A DNA stretch of 64,000 nt, from the NCBI GenBank assembly GCA_963575745.1, contig CAUYUJ010015512.1, positions 222,738 through 286,737 on the forward strand. Direction: 5' to 3'. The stretch comes from Prorocentrum cordatum (taxonomy: Eukaryota > Sar > Dinophyceae > Prorocentrales > Prorocentraceae). A program made the translations under genes and the position numbers. Shown here in pieces: positions 32,338 to 43,084 of this stretch. How positions within the stretch are numbered: the first letter of the stretch is position 1; every line of letters begins with the position of its first letter. The notes under the pieces are model-generated. The model had not been told where the DNA came from and did not search any database. It saw nothing but the letters and a program-made list of their open reading frames with translations.

Positions 32338-32440
32338 GTAGAAGGAGGCCGCTTCTTAGAAGGCGCCGGCCCTACATCAATAGGTAAGGCCCGCGCTTTC
32401 TAAGGAGGGGTGCTCCTGAGAAGTTTTCCCCGCCTCCCCC
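32338..32440. repeat. Palindromic GAAGGC / GGCCCGCGCYTTCTAAG element
   Basis: Left half ggccgcttcttagaaggc then gccggccctacatc; right half aggtaaggcccgcgctttct then aagg. The halves are inverted about 32381. The right half, plus its tail (cctccccctgcccccttctg), recurs at 57266-57340. Confidence 0.75.
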
Positions 32441-32831
32441 TGCCCCCTTCTGCGCGTGGTCTATCCTTGAGGCGACGAGATCTATGCACCTGTGCTCCTG
32501 ACCAGGCCCACGTGGGCCCAAGAAGGGTCTATGCGCAAGACGAAGCCAAGACGAGGGCAAGTTCGGGTGATAAATCGAGAATCTTCGAGATTTGGCGGCT
32601 CTGGAGGACGCATCGGGCGCCGCGGCCCCCGCAGAGCGTTCCGGAACGCACTGGAGCGAATAATCCGATGCACGCCCTCCGGGCCTGGCCGGCGAAGCCT
32701 CTGGACACCACTCCTGGGCCCAGGGTGCGCCTGGCCGGCGGCAAGAGATCGCGCCGCAGAAGAGTGCGAGAACATGCGAAGAAAGAAACGTGATCGATCG
32801 GTTGATTGATGGCCGGTTGTGCTGGTAGCCG

Positions 32832-32941
32832 CACCGGTGCGTGGAGATCGCGTCGAATCTCCGAGATCTTGAGTGCCTAGGCTGGGACAACTTGCAGAAA
32901 ACGAGCGGCTTCTACGCATACACCTGCGGCAGCCAACGCGG
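32832..32941 (+). CDS. Exon candidate ending in a GTGAGT donor
   Basis: The plus strand reads PHRCVEIASNLRDLECLG, WDNLQKTSGFYAYTCGSQR and then G|GTGAGT at 32942, a consensus donor. An in-frame TAG just upstream (about 32829) means a splice acceptor or start must lie between. The composition is balanced, with an amphipathic NLRDLECLGWDNLQ stretch. It follows the exon candidate at 32055 on the same strand. No family is recognised. Confidence 0.42.
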
Positions 32942-33179
32942 GTGAGTTGCTGCCATGTGGAAAGTGCCGCCTAGCCAACTGATGGCAAGGGAACTCGTCC
33001 ATGCCAACTGCGTCGCATTTTGTGCCGCACCTTTAAAAGTCCAGCTCTGTGAATCAAACCAGCCCTTCAGGGCGTAGGTGGCTTAGAGCGCTTCTTCTTC
33101 CACTCCCCTTCTTCCCCTTCCGAGAAGGGTATACCCCTCCCACATACCCCCGTCGCCTGGGTCTGGACCTGCGGGTCGT

Positions 33180-33510
33180 TGGAGAATCCAGGAGAGCCCA
33201 AAATGGCTCCAAAAAGGCCCCAGATAGCCCCAAATGGCTCATGATAGGGCAGTCCGACTCAAGATGGCTTCCAGCAGCCTTCAGGTCCCCAAACCACTTC
33301 AAAACGTGTCCAAGTGGCCGTGGGGCTCCCCAAGACACCCCAAAGAGGCCAACATCCGTCCAACACCTCGGAAAAAATGAGTGGCCTTCTCGCTCGTTCG
33401 CCTTTTAAGAGAGGGTCCAATATCGACTCAACACGGGCCACGAAGGGCCAAAGAGGGCCCAGAGAACCCCCAGATGCGATTGCCGAGGTTCTAGAATGGC
33501 AACGATGATT
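33180..33510 (+). repeat. CCAAGA minisatellite block
   Basis: caaaatggctccaaaaaggccc-type units with the family spacer (gaggccaacatccgtccaac ... cttctcgctcgttcgcctt) at 33350-33405. Confidence 0.75.
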
Positions 33511-33544
33511 GAAGAGCGTTTCTTTAGGTTCGGCGATAACGGGA

Positions 33545-33665
33545 GTCATGGGGGGGGGCGGGGGGGTATGACGTAACGCCCCCCCCCGCCGTGTGGCTCC
33601 GGCACCACAGCCGCGCCCGCGCGCACGACGCCGACAAGCGACGACGACGACGACGACGACGCGAA
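33545..33665 (+). repeat. Leader and GAC array
   Basis: gggggtatgacgtaacgcccc then cgcgcccgcgcgcacgacgc and a short (GAC)n run. The leader phrase gcgcccgcgcgcac recurs at 34827 with another GAC-like run, and the gacgtaacg phrase recurs inverted at 35008. Confidence 0.75.
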
Positions 33666-33667
33666 CA

Positions 33668-34697
33668 GCATGTAGGTGGCGATCTGCCCCTTTGCGCCTG
33701 TGTACACCACAACGCTCGCGTGCACCACAGCGCGCGTGTACACCACAACGCTTGCGTACATCGCAATAACCGTGTGCAACGCAGCGCCTGTGTACACTGC
33801 AGTGCTTGCGTACACTACAACGCCGGTGTACATGTGCACACCGGAGGCAACCATGTGCAACACAGCGCCTGTGTACACCACAATGCTTGCGTGCACCGCG
33901 GCGCCTGTGCACGCCACAGCGCCCGTCTACATCACAGCATCCACGTGCAACGCAGCGCTATTGTACACCACAATGCCTGCATGCATAGGACAGGTAGAAG
34001 GAACCTGTGACGATCTCCTGCGGAAGCGCCACGCCAGGAAAGTGCTGATAATCGAATGCGACGTTTTTCCCTCTTCCCTTCTCCACTTCCACCTCCTCCT
34101 CCTCCGCCTTTTCCTCCTCCTTTTTCTCTTCCTCCTCCTCCCCCTGCCGTGCGGGTTGGCGCTACAACGCACGTGCGCAACTCAGCGTGCACCGCAGAAT
34201 TGAGCATTGAATCGGCCCACTTGGTTCTCGAACGGCCAATTTAGCTCGAGCCTCCTGGACGCAGATGGGAGGATTTACGGTGATGCGGGCGAACTCGGAA
34301 GGACTCGTAGATTCCCCTGGCGCTCTCTTGTCTATACGGATTGTTCCCTGGTGTTTCCGGTGGAATCCACAAACGCTCCATTTTGTCATACGCGTTCCTT
34401 CTAACATTCTACATACCACAGTCGTGCTGTGTTGCACACGGTTGCTGTGGTGCACACGAGCGCCGTGGTGTACACAGGCACTGCAATGCACGCAGGCATT
34501 GTGGTGTACTCTGCTGTTCTGCACACGGCTGATGTGGAGTACGCAGGCGCTGTGTACACAAGAGCTGTTGTGCCCGCGCGCGCGGTGGCACAAACTGACG
34601 CTGTTGTACATAGGCGGTGTGGTGTACACAGGCGCTGTGGTGCACGCAGGCACTCAGGTGTACACGGGCGTTGTGGTGCAAATCGCCACCTACATGA
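33668..34697. repeat. Inverted pair of 18-bp GTGTACACCACAAC arrays around a 430-bp loop
   Basis: The left array (33668-33985) starts with catgtaggtggcgatctgcc and consists of gtgtacaccacaacgctt units. The right array (34413-34697) is its reverse complement and ends with aatcgccacctacatg. The interval 33986-34412 between them is non-repetitive apart from a CTCCTC patch at 34095-34145. Confidence 0.9.
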
Positions 34698-34739
34698 TGG
34701 TGCCATCCGTCCTCCGTCATTCCTAATCATTCCCAAGCG

Positions 34740-35050
34740 CCGCCGGCGCGAAACGTGACGTCAACGACCCCCTCCACACCCCCCAGATGATTGCCGTAAT
34801 CGGCCCGGAATAAAAAAAGGCTCCAGCCGCGTCCGCGCGCACAACGACGATGAGCGACGAGCGAAGAGCCACGAGCCACGAGCCACGAGCGACGACGACG
34901 TCGACGAAGACGACTGCGGACCACACTCCTATGCGGATTCCTACGCGGACACCAACGCGGATCCCAATACGCACGGCGGCAATGCCCGGAGCGCACTGGG
35001 GGGGAGCGTTACGTCATAGCGGGGGGGGGGGCAGAGGCCATGACGCCCGC
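34740..35050 (+). repeat. Degenerate GAC/CGAGC repeats
   Basis: agccacgagccacgagcc units and short GAC and GCGGAT runs, then cgttacgtcatagcgggggg. Related to the leader at 33545. Confidence 0.65.
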
Positions 35051-35059
35051 CATGCCCCA

Positions 35060-35520
35060 AGCAATAAAAAAATGATCTCTTGAGGACCCCCCCTTTTCGG
35101 TCGATGTACTCCAAGGCTGCCAAGAAGGCCCAAAGAGGCCCGGAAAAGACCTCGAAAAGGCCTCCGAGAGATCCGCAAGACGCCCCAAAACGCCTCAAAT
35201 AACTCCTAAGAGGCCTCCAAGACGCCTGTCCAAGAGGGCCCCAATATAGCCCTGGAGGCCCCCCCAAGACGACCCCGAGAGGCCCACAACATGGCCTCAA
35301 GAGGGCGAATCCGATCGGACCCTTCTAGTCCTCCACCCCAACATGACCCCAAGAGCCCCCAAGATGCCCCCGAGGCGCCCCCAAGGGGCCCCCAGAGGCC
35401 CCCAAGAGGTCCCCAAAGAGGCCCCCAAGAGGACCCCGAGAGGCCCCCAAGAGGCCACAAAGGCCTCCAAGAAGCCCCAAGAACCAAGAGGCTCCAAGAG
35501 GCGCTCACTCGCGTGCTGCC
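35060..35520 (+). repeat. CCAAGAGGCCCC minisatellite block
   Basis: Highly regular cccccaagaggcccc units at 35345-35460, among the least diverged of this family in the window. Confidence 0.85.
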
Positions 35521-35642
35521 AGGCCAGAGGTGCACGGCCTGACTTGGTATTGCTCGGAAGCGAAAGCGATGAACGAAGAACCTTCCACCCGTCGCCGTCA
35601 CCAGTCGTCGGTCGTCGGCCGTCGGCAGCCGTTCACCGTCAA

Positions 35643-35687
<45 letters not shown>

Positions 35688-35692
35688 GTTCG
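35643..35692 (+). repeat. (GTC)n microsatellite
   Basis: About 15 uninterrupted cgt units, flanked by gtcggtcgtcggccgtcgg-type degenerate units on both sides (35600-35770). Confidence 0.95.
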
Positions 35693-35799
35693 TCGTCATT
35701 AACTTCTTCATCGGCCGTCGTCGTAATTATTCCGGTCGTCGACCGTTGGTCGTCCGTTGTCGTCGTCATGGTCCATTTCAACAACATTAGCATCAGGAG

Positions 35800-35965
35800 C
35801 GCCCCGGATCGGAGGCACTGGCCGGAGGCCACCGCAATAACCCCTAAGGGGCCTCCAAGACGCCCGAACAGGCCACCAAGAGCCCTCCCCCAGGGGACAT
35901 CCCAAGAAACTCAGAGGGACATTCTAGAAGCCTGCAATTCATTAAGGATCAACGAGGTACCCAAA
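35800..35965 (+). repeat. Short CCAAGA minisatellite remnant
   Basis: A few cctccaagacgcccg units; no gene. Confidence 0.5.
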
Positions 35966-36089
35966 TGACGCCGTGCTCGCTGGAGAAGGGCAGCTCCCAA
36001 CGGCATCAATCCTGGATGAGACGGCGTGGATATTTTGGACACGCAAGCACACGATGCGAGTCGGACGCTGGGCAAGCAGGAGCAGGCTA

Positions 36090-36720
36090 TGCCACCTGCG
36101 ATGGAAATCCAAGGCAGCAAGCGCGCCGGGGCGAGGCGGAACTCAACGCGGTAAAGCAGGCGCGACATGGGGGACCAGCACCACGAGCGCGGTGTAGGTG
36201 CCGGGCGGAAAGGCGAGCAAGCGAATCCAGAAGCGTCGGTGGGTGGGGCCACGTTGCTCCAGGATGGCCGTGGCGCGAGGCCCATCCGTGCCCAAGGCAG
36301 AGGCAGAGGCCGCGCTTACCGAGGGCGGTGAAGGCGGCGAACCAGAGCGCCGAACTTGCCGCGCAGGTAGGACTCCAAGGGAAAACCATGCCGGAAGCAA
36401 GCGCGACGGAGCGAGGCGGAACTCAGCGCGGCCAAAATGGCGCGGAAGGGGCGGAGGTGCACCGGAACGACGCAGTGGCCGGCAGGAAACCGAGCAAGCC
36501 CAGAAGCGCCAGTGGGTGGGCCTGCAGCTCCAGGATGGCCTTGGCGCGAGGCCCATCCGCACCCCAAGCAACCTTGTTGAACAAGCAGACTATGTAGGCA
36601 GAGGAGAGGCGGGCGCCGCGCTTATCCAGTATTGTGGAAGCGGCGAGCCCATAACTTGCAGCGCAGGTAGGACATGAGGGAGGTGCCGGGCCGAAACGCG
36701 ACGCGGCGGGAAAGGAAGAG
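36090..36720 (-). repeat. Tandem ~270-300 bp units with protein-like minus strand
   Basis: Shared landmarks: gcgaggcggaactca at 36131 and 36411; ggatggcc then ggcgcgaggcccatccg at 36262 and 36533; gcgcaggtaggac at 36361 and 36661. Minus-strand frames give related peptides in each unit (for example ESYLRGKFGALVRRLH and MSYLRCKLWARRFH), which may be remnants of a duplicated exon. Frames shift between units. Confidence 0.7.
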
Positions 36721-37235
36721 GAATCCGCCGCTGTAGACGGGCGCGAGGGCGTCACCAGGCGCGAACTCCTTCGCGTGGATGTCGACGACCAGGCGCCATG
36801 GGACAGTAGCGTGAGTAAGTGGTCAAACGACGCGCCCAGCCGCCAGAGCGCCTCGCGCGCCCGGGCCCGGAGGCAATGGAACGACGTTGAACGACCAGCA
36901 CGACGAAGCCGCGCAAGGAGGCGCCACTCGTCGGGTAGCCCAAGCGTGGAACGGCGGGCGGCCAGCGATGCAGCCGAAGGCCCGCAAGAACTTCGCCAGG
37001 GAGACCGCGAAAGCCTTGAGCGAGAAAATGCCATGGCGGGGTCGGGAAGACGTCCCGCCCGGACCCAGCCGACGTGCGCCCTTGCGGCCATGGCGCGGAA
37101 GTGGAACGAATGAACGGGGAAGGGCCCCAAGGGGGCCGGCGCCAGGCGCCAGGCGCCAGCCGGCAGCCAGGTCCAGCAATGGGTCTTGCAGTTCATGAGG
37201 CCTGCTGGACGGTTCCCCCGGGCCGAGACGTGCGA
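36720..37235 (-). pseudogene. Protein-like minus-strand segment with an in-frame TGA
   Basis: One minus frame reads SLKAFAVSLAKFLRAFGCIA and continues to GARGALAAGRVV, meets a TGA near 36831, then continues WRLVVDIHAKEFAPGDALAP and VYSGGFLF. Other frames are also open. I cannot assign a family. It could be a decayed retroelement or gene fragment, or chance in GC-rich DNA. Confidence 0.3.
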
Positions 37236-37239
37236 GAGG

Positions 37240-37392
37240 TGTCTGATCGCCGCAAGTGCGTAGAACGAGGGGAAGGTCCGGCAGCTGATCGCTGCAAGTG
37301 CTCTGAAAGCCTCGGCAGAGGAATGTCGGAGGGAAGACCGGCAGCTGATCGCTGCAAATACTTTGACAGCCTCGGCAGAGGCACACCCTAAG
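37240..37392. repeat. 60-bp tandem units
   Basis: ggcagctgatcgctgcaa recurs at 37281 and 37341 with a partial copy at 37240, each followed by gcctcggcagagg. Confidence 0.85.
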
Positions 37393-37589
37393 CGATGCCC
37401 AGCCCCCGCCGCCGCGGGCAGGCAACGAGGAAACGGTTGCAGGAAGACCCCAGGCGAGGAGGAGGAGGGGGAGGAGGAAAAGAGAAGGCAGCCGACCGCA
37501 GCAAGCACGGGAACAGAAGCGGGGCCAGAATACCCCAGGCAGAACGCACGGTGGAAGGTGCAATGGGATGTGGCAGGGGGGGGACTACA

Positions 37590-39640
37590 GACGGTGCCTC
37601 TTGTCTGTGAGGGGCCAGTCCCAGCCGTGGCTGCGCTTGCCCTGCTTGCCGTTGCGTGCCTCAGAGGCGTCTTTGTCTTGTCCCCTGCCTGATCGCCCAG
37701 CGCTGCTCCAGTCGTTCGTCACGTGCTCATGGCGTGCGTGTTCTAAGCTAGCGTTGAGCTTGCGCTGGTGGCTGAGTGCGCGGGCGTCGTAGCCGCTCTG
37801 TCGCCGGGCATCCAAACAATGCATCGCAGGCGGCCTGGGATTGTACGCGTGAATTTCTGGGAGCGAGCCCGGGGCGCCGGTGCCAGACCTCGTCGAACGT
37901 GGCACCGAGCTCGGCTTGCACCGCTTCACTGAAATCACGGCTGTCTTCCGCCTCGCCCTGTGCTTCCACCAGGTGCGTGGGCGTCTTGTACATCTGACTG
38001 CCATCATGGGTGCGGCGGTCGGCTGGCGTGGGTGTGTTGGCTGCTTTGTCGCGCCACTGTCCTCGTGCCCACCTACCACAAGGCTTTGCTGCTCCGCGCG
38101 GTACTTGACCAGCTGGGTGCGTGCGCACGCCCATTGTCTCGAGCACTCCAGCTAGAGCTGCAGCTGGTCCACCTGCTGCTGACGAGGCTGTGCGTGCGAA
38201 TCACGCTGCGCCGATCCTGATCATAAGGGCTCCATACAGGTCGGTCGCGTCCCTTCCCGCGACTCTCTGTGGGCGTCCAGGGTCTCCTATGCTGCGTCGC
38301 TGCTGCCAAGTGTGTTCCCCAAGAATCGGGGCGTGACAGAGGCTTCCGTGTGTCAGTGGGGGCGTGGCTGCTGCTGGCCGACCCGGCGGCGCGGAGGATG
38401 ACAGTGCGAGGAAGGGACCTCGCGCTAGCCCCGTCGCCAGCGGGTGCAAGTGGAGCGGGGGGGTCCTCGTCTGCTGGGAGCTCAGGACTCTTCTGTGGTA
38501 CCTCGGCCTCCGCACCTCCAGTCCAGTCCAACTCCTCCTCTTGTTGCGTTGCGTCGTAGCCTGTGTTGGCAGCGGTGTCCGTGTCCCGCTCCGCAGCCTG
38601 ACCAGGCGTTCCATCTTCCCTAGGCGCGTGATGGGAGGGTGGAGGTCCTCCTTGGTCGCCCCCGCTTCTGCTCCGACAGGAGCACTTGGTGGGGGCCGGG
38701 CCGCTTGGGACGGCACGGCCGCGCCGATCGACGCTGCTGTCGGGTCTACATTGCTTGCGTCCGTCTCCCAGTGCGTCACAGCGTCGTCCGTGAGCAGGTC
38801 GGGCTCAATGTTTGCAAACCAACCTACGAACGTGTCAATGCGATGGTGAGCGGGATCAGTGTCCTTGTGTGGTGCGTCTCTCTGGGCGTAAGAGCTGCCA
38901 AATGTGCCCTGTTAGGGATTCCCGGGCAAGACGGCGTGCCAGGCGGACGGCCGCCCATCGCTTACTGTGCCAGGCGACGCCAGGTGGGACTCCGTCGTCA
39001 ATGAAGGTGTCAGTGAAGAGCGTCCGGATAAAGGTGCAGGCGAGATTGTCCTGAGGCGTCGTCGTTCCAATCGTTCGGTTTGGGGCCTTCCTGGTCAACA
39101 AGGGCGATCCAGGCGTCGTCGGTGGCTGGGTCCAGACAGCGGACGTGCCTCGCCAGTTGCAGGGGAGAGATCACTGCTGTCTCGCGCTTGTCAACCGCTG
39201 CTTTTAGAAAGGCCTCAACCTCACTGTGACCAACTCGTGGGCACGGAGGAGGGGCGAGACTTGGCAGGATGACGAGGATGAGTTCGCATCGACTGCTTGT
39301 CTGACCTGTCTGGTTTGCGGAAGCAGGGTGGTGGTACATCCTCAGGCTGATCCCTGTCTTCGTCCTGCCTTGCCACAGCGCGTGGGGGACGGTGTGGACA
39401 CGCGAAGCGTTGAAAATTCGGCAACGTCTGTATTAGGCACCTAGCATGATGCGCATTGAAACAAACTGTTCGACAAATAGATCTTCAAATGCCGTGTCTA
39501 TGCAAGCCTGGACGCGGCGTCGGCGCCCTGCACCCGCTTGCTGGAGCGCCCTTAATGCGAGGGCATCCTTGTGGTCTGACAGAAGGGCTCGTGACGACAG
39601 CGGTCTTGCGCTAGCATCCACCCTAAGCTCGTTCACGAGG
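37590..39640 (-). pseudogene. Degenerate 2 kb coding block, unknown protein, several frame shifts
   Basis: Reading the minus strand from 39640 down, protein-like text passes through several frames: LRVDASARPLSSRALLSDHK and FEDLFVEQFVSMRIMLGA (to 39433); SEVEAFLKAAVDKRETAVIS, ARHVRCLDPATDDAWIALVD and QEGPKPNDWNDDAS (about 39235-39050); NLACTFIRTLFTDTFIDDG and RLARRLARESLTGHIWQLL (to about 38880); RIDTFVGWFANIEPDLLTD and DAVTHWETDASNVDP (about 38840-38740); then less certain text down to 37590 with an in-frame TGA at about 38203. No low complexity, no splice sites needed. It may be a broken retroelement polyprotein or a pseudogene. No motif I can name. Confidence 0.45.
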
Positions 39641-39651
39641 CTGTAAACCTC

Positions 39652-39846
39652 CTAGATGGGGTCCGAGTAGATGGGGGTCGGAGAATCGGGCCTCATCGCC
39701 GATGCATCGGCAAGGCATCGCCGATGCATCAGAGACGTTGGCGATGCGTCGGCGCCGTCGGCGTGGCAACAATCGGTCTCCGCATCGAGCCGCATCGGCG
39801 ATGCGGAGCGATCCTCTGACCCCATCTGCTCGGACCCCACTTGCAA
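39652..39846. mobile_element. M2 short inverted-repeat element, copy 1
   Basis: Left end atggggtccgagtagatggg then gtcggagaatcg; right end gatcctctgaccccatctg then ctcggaccccac is its reverse complement over about 45 bp. The interior is built of atcgccgatgcatcggc palindromes. About 195 bp; a MITE-like structure. Copy 2 is at 51255-51430. Confidence 0.8.
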
Positions 39847-39916
39847 AGCCTACGCTGTGGCAGACCTCCCATATCTTAAACTGCGCCGGGCCCCGCTGGA
39901 CATCTTAATCCGCTGC

Positions 39917-40060
39917 CTACTCCATGCCCGCGAAAGGATCGTCGCCCTTCGAGCCGCTCTGCTCGCGCATCCTCTTCGCGTCCTCCAGGATTGCCTGCAT
40001 CAGCGCGTCGGGCGAGGTAGTCGGCTGCGCAGAGGCCTGCGGCGCCGCGGTGCCGCCAGC
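39917..40060 (-). CDS. Terminal exon candidate, DPF-containing C-terminus
   Basis: On the minus strand ctgccgaaag|GCTGGC gives an AG|G acceptor at 40061, followed by 47 codons and TAG at 39917-39919: AGGTAAPQASAQPTTSPDAL, MQAILEDAKRMREQSGSKG, DDPFAGME. Low-complexity Ala/Pro/Thr linker, a charged helix, and a terminal acidic DPF motif. DPF tripeptides bind clathrin-adaptor ear domains in known endocytic proteins, and another DPF lies in the exon at 43640-43850 on the same strand, so the two may be one gene with a 3.5 kb intron full of satellites. The function is inference only. Confidence 0.5.
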   Translation of the reverse strand, partial: AGGTAAPQASAQPTTSPDALMQAILEDAKRMREQSGSKGDDPFAGME

Positions 40061-40299
40061 CTTTCGGCAGGGACCGACCGTTCCAGCAGTCCATTAGGCC
40101 TACCACAGAATTTTATAGAGGGAGAGCGATCCGCCGTCGCTGGCCCTGAAACGAAAACTTCGAAGGGGGGGACATCTAGGAGAGGGGGCCAAGAAACCAG
40201 GGCCCCTCCCCCTAAGTAAACAAATCCTAAGATGGGGGGTCAAATACCAAGGATCCCCCTCCCTCCTCCCCTAAGAACCCGGAGGTCCGACGCACCCAC

Positions 40300-40400
40300 C
40301 CTGGGGAAAATCATGGGGGTCGTCGGACCCTCCCCCCCCGCACCTGGGAAAATTATTGGAGAGGCCCATGAACCCCGCCGCCCCTCCCTCTCCTCCCCCG
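40300..40400 (+). repeat. Conserved leader of a GAC-array element, copy 1
   Basis: gtcggaccctcccccccc, gggaaaattattgg and ctcccccggccgccgccg precede the GAC array. The reverse complement of 43085-43180 carries the same phrases in the same order before its own array. Confidence 0.75.
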
Positions 40401-40690
40401 GCCGCCGCCGACGGCAACGAGGACGCCGACTCCGACGCCCGCTCCGACGCCGACTCCGACGTCGACGCCAAATCCGACGCCCACTCCGATGCCGACTCCG
40501 ACGCCGACGCCAACTCCGACGTCGACGCCGACGCCGACGCCGACGACGCCGACGCCGACGCCGACGATGACGACGCCGACGGACGACGGACGACGGACGA
40601 CGACGAACGACGACGACGACGACGATGGCGAAGACGATGAAGACGACGAGGACGACAACGACCACGCCTGCGACGACGGCGGCAACGTCA
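40400..40690 (+). repeat. GCCGAC/GAC array
   Basis: gacgccgactccgacgcc units grading into (GAC)n and gaagacgacgagg. Open in all frames with Asp/Ala or Arg runs; not a gene. Confidence 0.92.
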
Positions 40691-40739
40691 GCGCGTCAGC
40701 GGCGGCGGCGGCGCACATGGCGCGGGCGCCCAGCCCGGC

Positions 40740-40880
40740 GCCGGCTGTGATAGAATCGCAATCGGGCTCGATCCAGCTGTGATGGAATCTCGGCAGGGCT
40801 CGATGCAGCTGATAGGATCCTATTAGCTGGATCGAGCCCTCATAGAACCCTACTGGGGCGTGGTCCAGCTCTGATCCCAC
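40740..40880 (+). repeat. Short CTCGATCCAGCT minisatellite
   Basis: Three or four units of gggctcgatccagctgtgat; same family as the long array at 41995-42910. Confidence 0.8.
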
Positions 40881-41019
40881 CGGCCCTCTGCGAGTAGGTG
40901 GTTGAACGAAGTTTGCCTTCTCTCTCTGCCAGAACCTCTCCTTCCCCTCCCCCTGGTCAGGGGAGGCCCCTAACCCCCTCCCCTGAGCCTGGGAGGGGGG
41001 GGCGCGAGGCGCTAGATCC

Positions 41020-41725
41020 CCCAAGATAGCTCAAGATGGCTCCAAGAGGGCCTCAGAGAACACAAGACGGCCTCCAAGATGGATCAAGATACCTCAAGAT
41101 TGTTCAAGATAGCCTCCGACACACATCGAAGAGGCCTCAAGACGGTCCCAAGACGGATTCAAGTGCCCTCCGAGCCCTCAAAGCACCCCCCCAAGAGGCC
41201 AACATCTGTCAATCATCTGAAGACAATCTGCTTTTCGCCTTATCGCCTTTTCGTTCCCGATGGGCTCTTGAGGCCTTCACATGGCCCCAAAGACGGCCGA
41301 AGAGAACCCCCAGAGGGCCTCGAGATGGCCCCAAGACGGTTTCAAATGCCCTCCAAGGACCCCCCAAGAGGCCATCATCTTTCAAACATCTGAGGGTAAT
41401 CGAGGTGTTTTGCCTTCTCGCCTCTTCGTTATCCGATGGGCTCTTAAAGCCTCCAGATGGCCCAAAGACGGCCGAAGAGAGCCCACGGAGGGGCTCAAGA
41501 GGACCCCAAGAGCGCCCAAGAGCACCCCAATAGCGTCCCCGAAGGCCCCAAGACGCCCTTTCTGAGCCTCCGATGGGGGGGCTTGACTTGAGGAGTGCCC
41601 CAAGTGTGCCCCAAGAGGCCCCATTGGGCCCTCAGAGAGCCCCTCAGATGGCTTTCTCGTCGTCCTTCAAGAACCTTTTCACAACAACATACCTCAACAA
41701 CGACTTCTCATCCTCCTTGTCATCG
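41020..41725 (+). repeat. CCAAGA minisatellite with two spacer copies
   Basis: cctcaagacggtccc and ccaagaggcc units. The spacer gaggccaacatctgtcaatc ... cttttcgcc occurs at 41195 and again near 41370 (gaggccatcatctttcaaac ... gccttctcgcctcttcgtt), showing a unit of about 180 bp. Confidence 0.8.
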
Positions 41726-41994
41726 CCAGTTCATTCCCTCCTCCTTTCCTGCCTCCTCCCTCCTCCACCTCCTCCTCCTCCTCCTCATCTTCCTCGTGCC
41801 GCAGTCCACCTTCTCCTCCTCCTCCTCTTCCCTATCTTCCCAGACCTCCAAGAGGCCACAAGACAGCCACAAGACGGCCCAAGATAGCTGAGCATGACTA
41901 AGGATAGCCTCCGCCAGCCTGTGGCCGAACATGGCTCACAATAGCCTCTAAGAATCCTCAAGAAAACCTTTGGGGTATACGCGAAGCGTCAAGA
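41726..41994 (+). repeat. Pyrimidine patch and minisatellite remnant
   Basis: CTCCTC-rich at 41735-41845, then a few ccaagaggccacaag units. No gene. Confidence 0.6.
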
Positions 41995-42910
41995 GTTGAA
42001 TACTAGCGGGGCCCGATCCATCTCCAACCAGATCCTACTATGGCTGGATCGAACTCTGACGCATTTCTTGTGGGGCTCGGTCCAACGCTAACCGGAGCGT
42101 TCTATTGGGGTTGGGTCCAGTCGTAATACATGTTCCTTTGGGTTCTATCACACTTCAATGAAATCCTGCAAGTGCTCGGTCCAGCGCTGATATCACTGAA
42201 CCCAAGTTCAACACTCCCCAGTCCCAAGCCTGCGGGGACGGGGTCCAATTCTGGTATAATCCTAATAGGGTTGGGCCCAGCTGTAACGCAATCCTACTTA
42301 GTCTTGTTACAGATCGATGAAGCTGTAGCGCAATCCTATTCAAATTCTCAGAGGATTCCCTGATCGGGCTCGATCCGTCTCTTAGAGAATCCTACGCATG
42401 GTTGGATCCAGATCTGCAGCAATCTCTTGAGGGGGCGATCCAGCTGTAATCTGATCATGCTAGGGCTTGACGCAGCTGTGATGCAATCCGACGAGGGCTC
42501 GATCCAGTGCTGCTCGAATATTACGAGGACTGGAAACCATTGTAGCATAATCGTACCGGGGCTATATCCAGCTTAACGGAATCCATTTAGGAGTCGGTCC
42601 AGCTCCAACATAATCCTGCGAGGGCTGACTATAGCTCAGATATCGACCCAACTCTAACAAAATCTCGCTAAGGATGAGTCCAACGATGGATTGATCCAGC
42701 TCGTACAGATTCCCACGATGGCTCGATCCAGCACTGGTGGAACCCGAACAAGGCTGGATCCACCTCTGCTCGATCCGTCATTAATTTCTGTTTTCTTACA
42801 GAACTGATTCCAGCTCTAACGCAGTCGTACTTCGCACGATCCAGCGCTAATGCAATCCTACTAGGACCTGGGTTCAACTCTTCTACAATCCGACGGGTTT
42901 ACCAGGGCCA
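41995..42910 (+). repeat. ~40-bp CGATCCAGCTC minisatellite
   Basis: Roughly 20 degenerate units built on ggctcgatccagctctgatg and caatcctactagg. No reading frame is conserved. It sits in the proposed intron between the exon candidates at 43640-43850 and 39917-40060. Confidence 0.85.
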
Positions 42911-42959
42911 TTTATCCAGCTTCCATTTCATACAAATGGGGGTTAGATTGTCGTCGCAG

Positions 42960-43080
42960 ACGTCGTTGTTTGTCGGCGGCGACGTCGTCGTCGTCGTCGC
43001 TGTTGTCGTCGTCGTCGTCGTTGTCGTCGTCGGTGTCGTTGTCGTTGTCGTCGTCGTCGTCGTCGTCGTCGTCTGCTTGC
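42960..43080 (-). repeat. GAC array (reads GTC on plus), inverted partner of 40400
   Basis: gtcgtcgtcgtcgtcg with GTT variants; the reverse complement with its leader at 43085-43180 mirrors 40300-40690. Confidence 0.92.
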
Positions 43081-43084
43081 GGCG

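Noticed and set aside
36831-38203. In-frame TGA codons in protein-like minus-strand text as possible recoding (TGA as an amino acid)
   Set aside because: Frame shifts nearby and lack of known homology make decay a simpler explanation; other exon candidates use TGA as a plausible stop.
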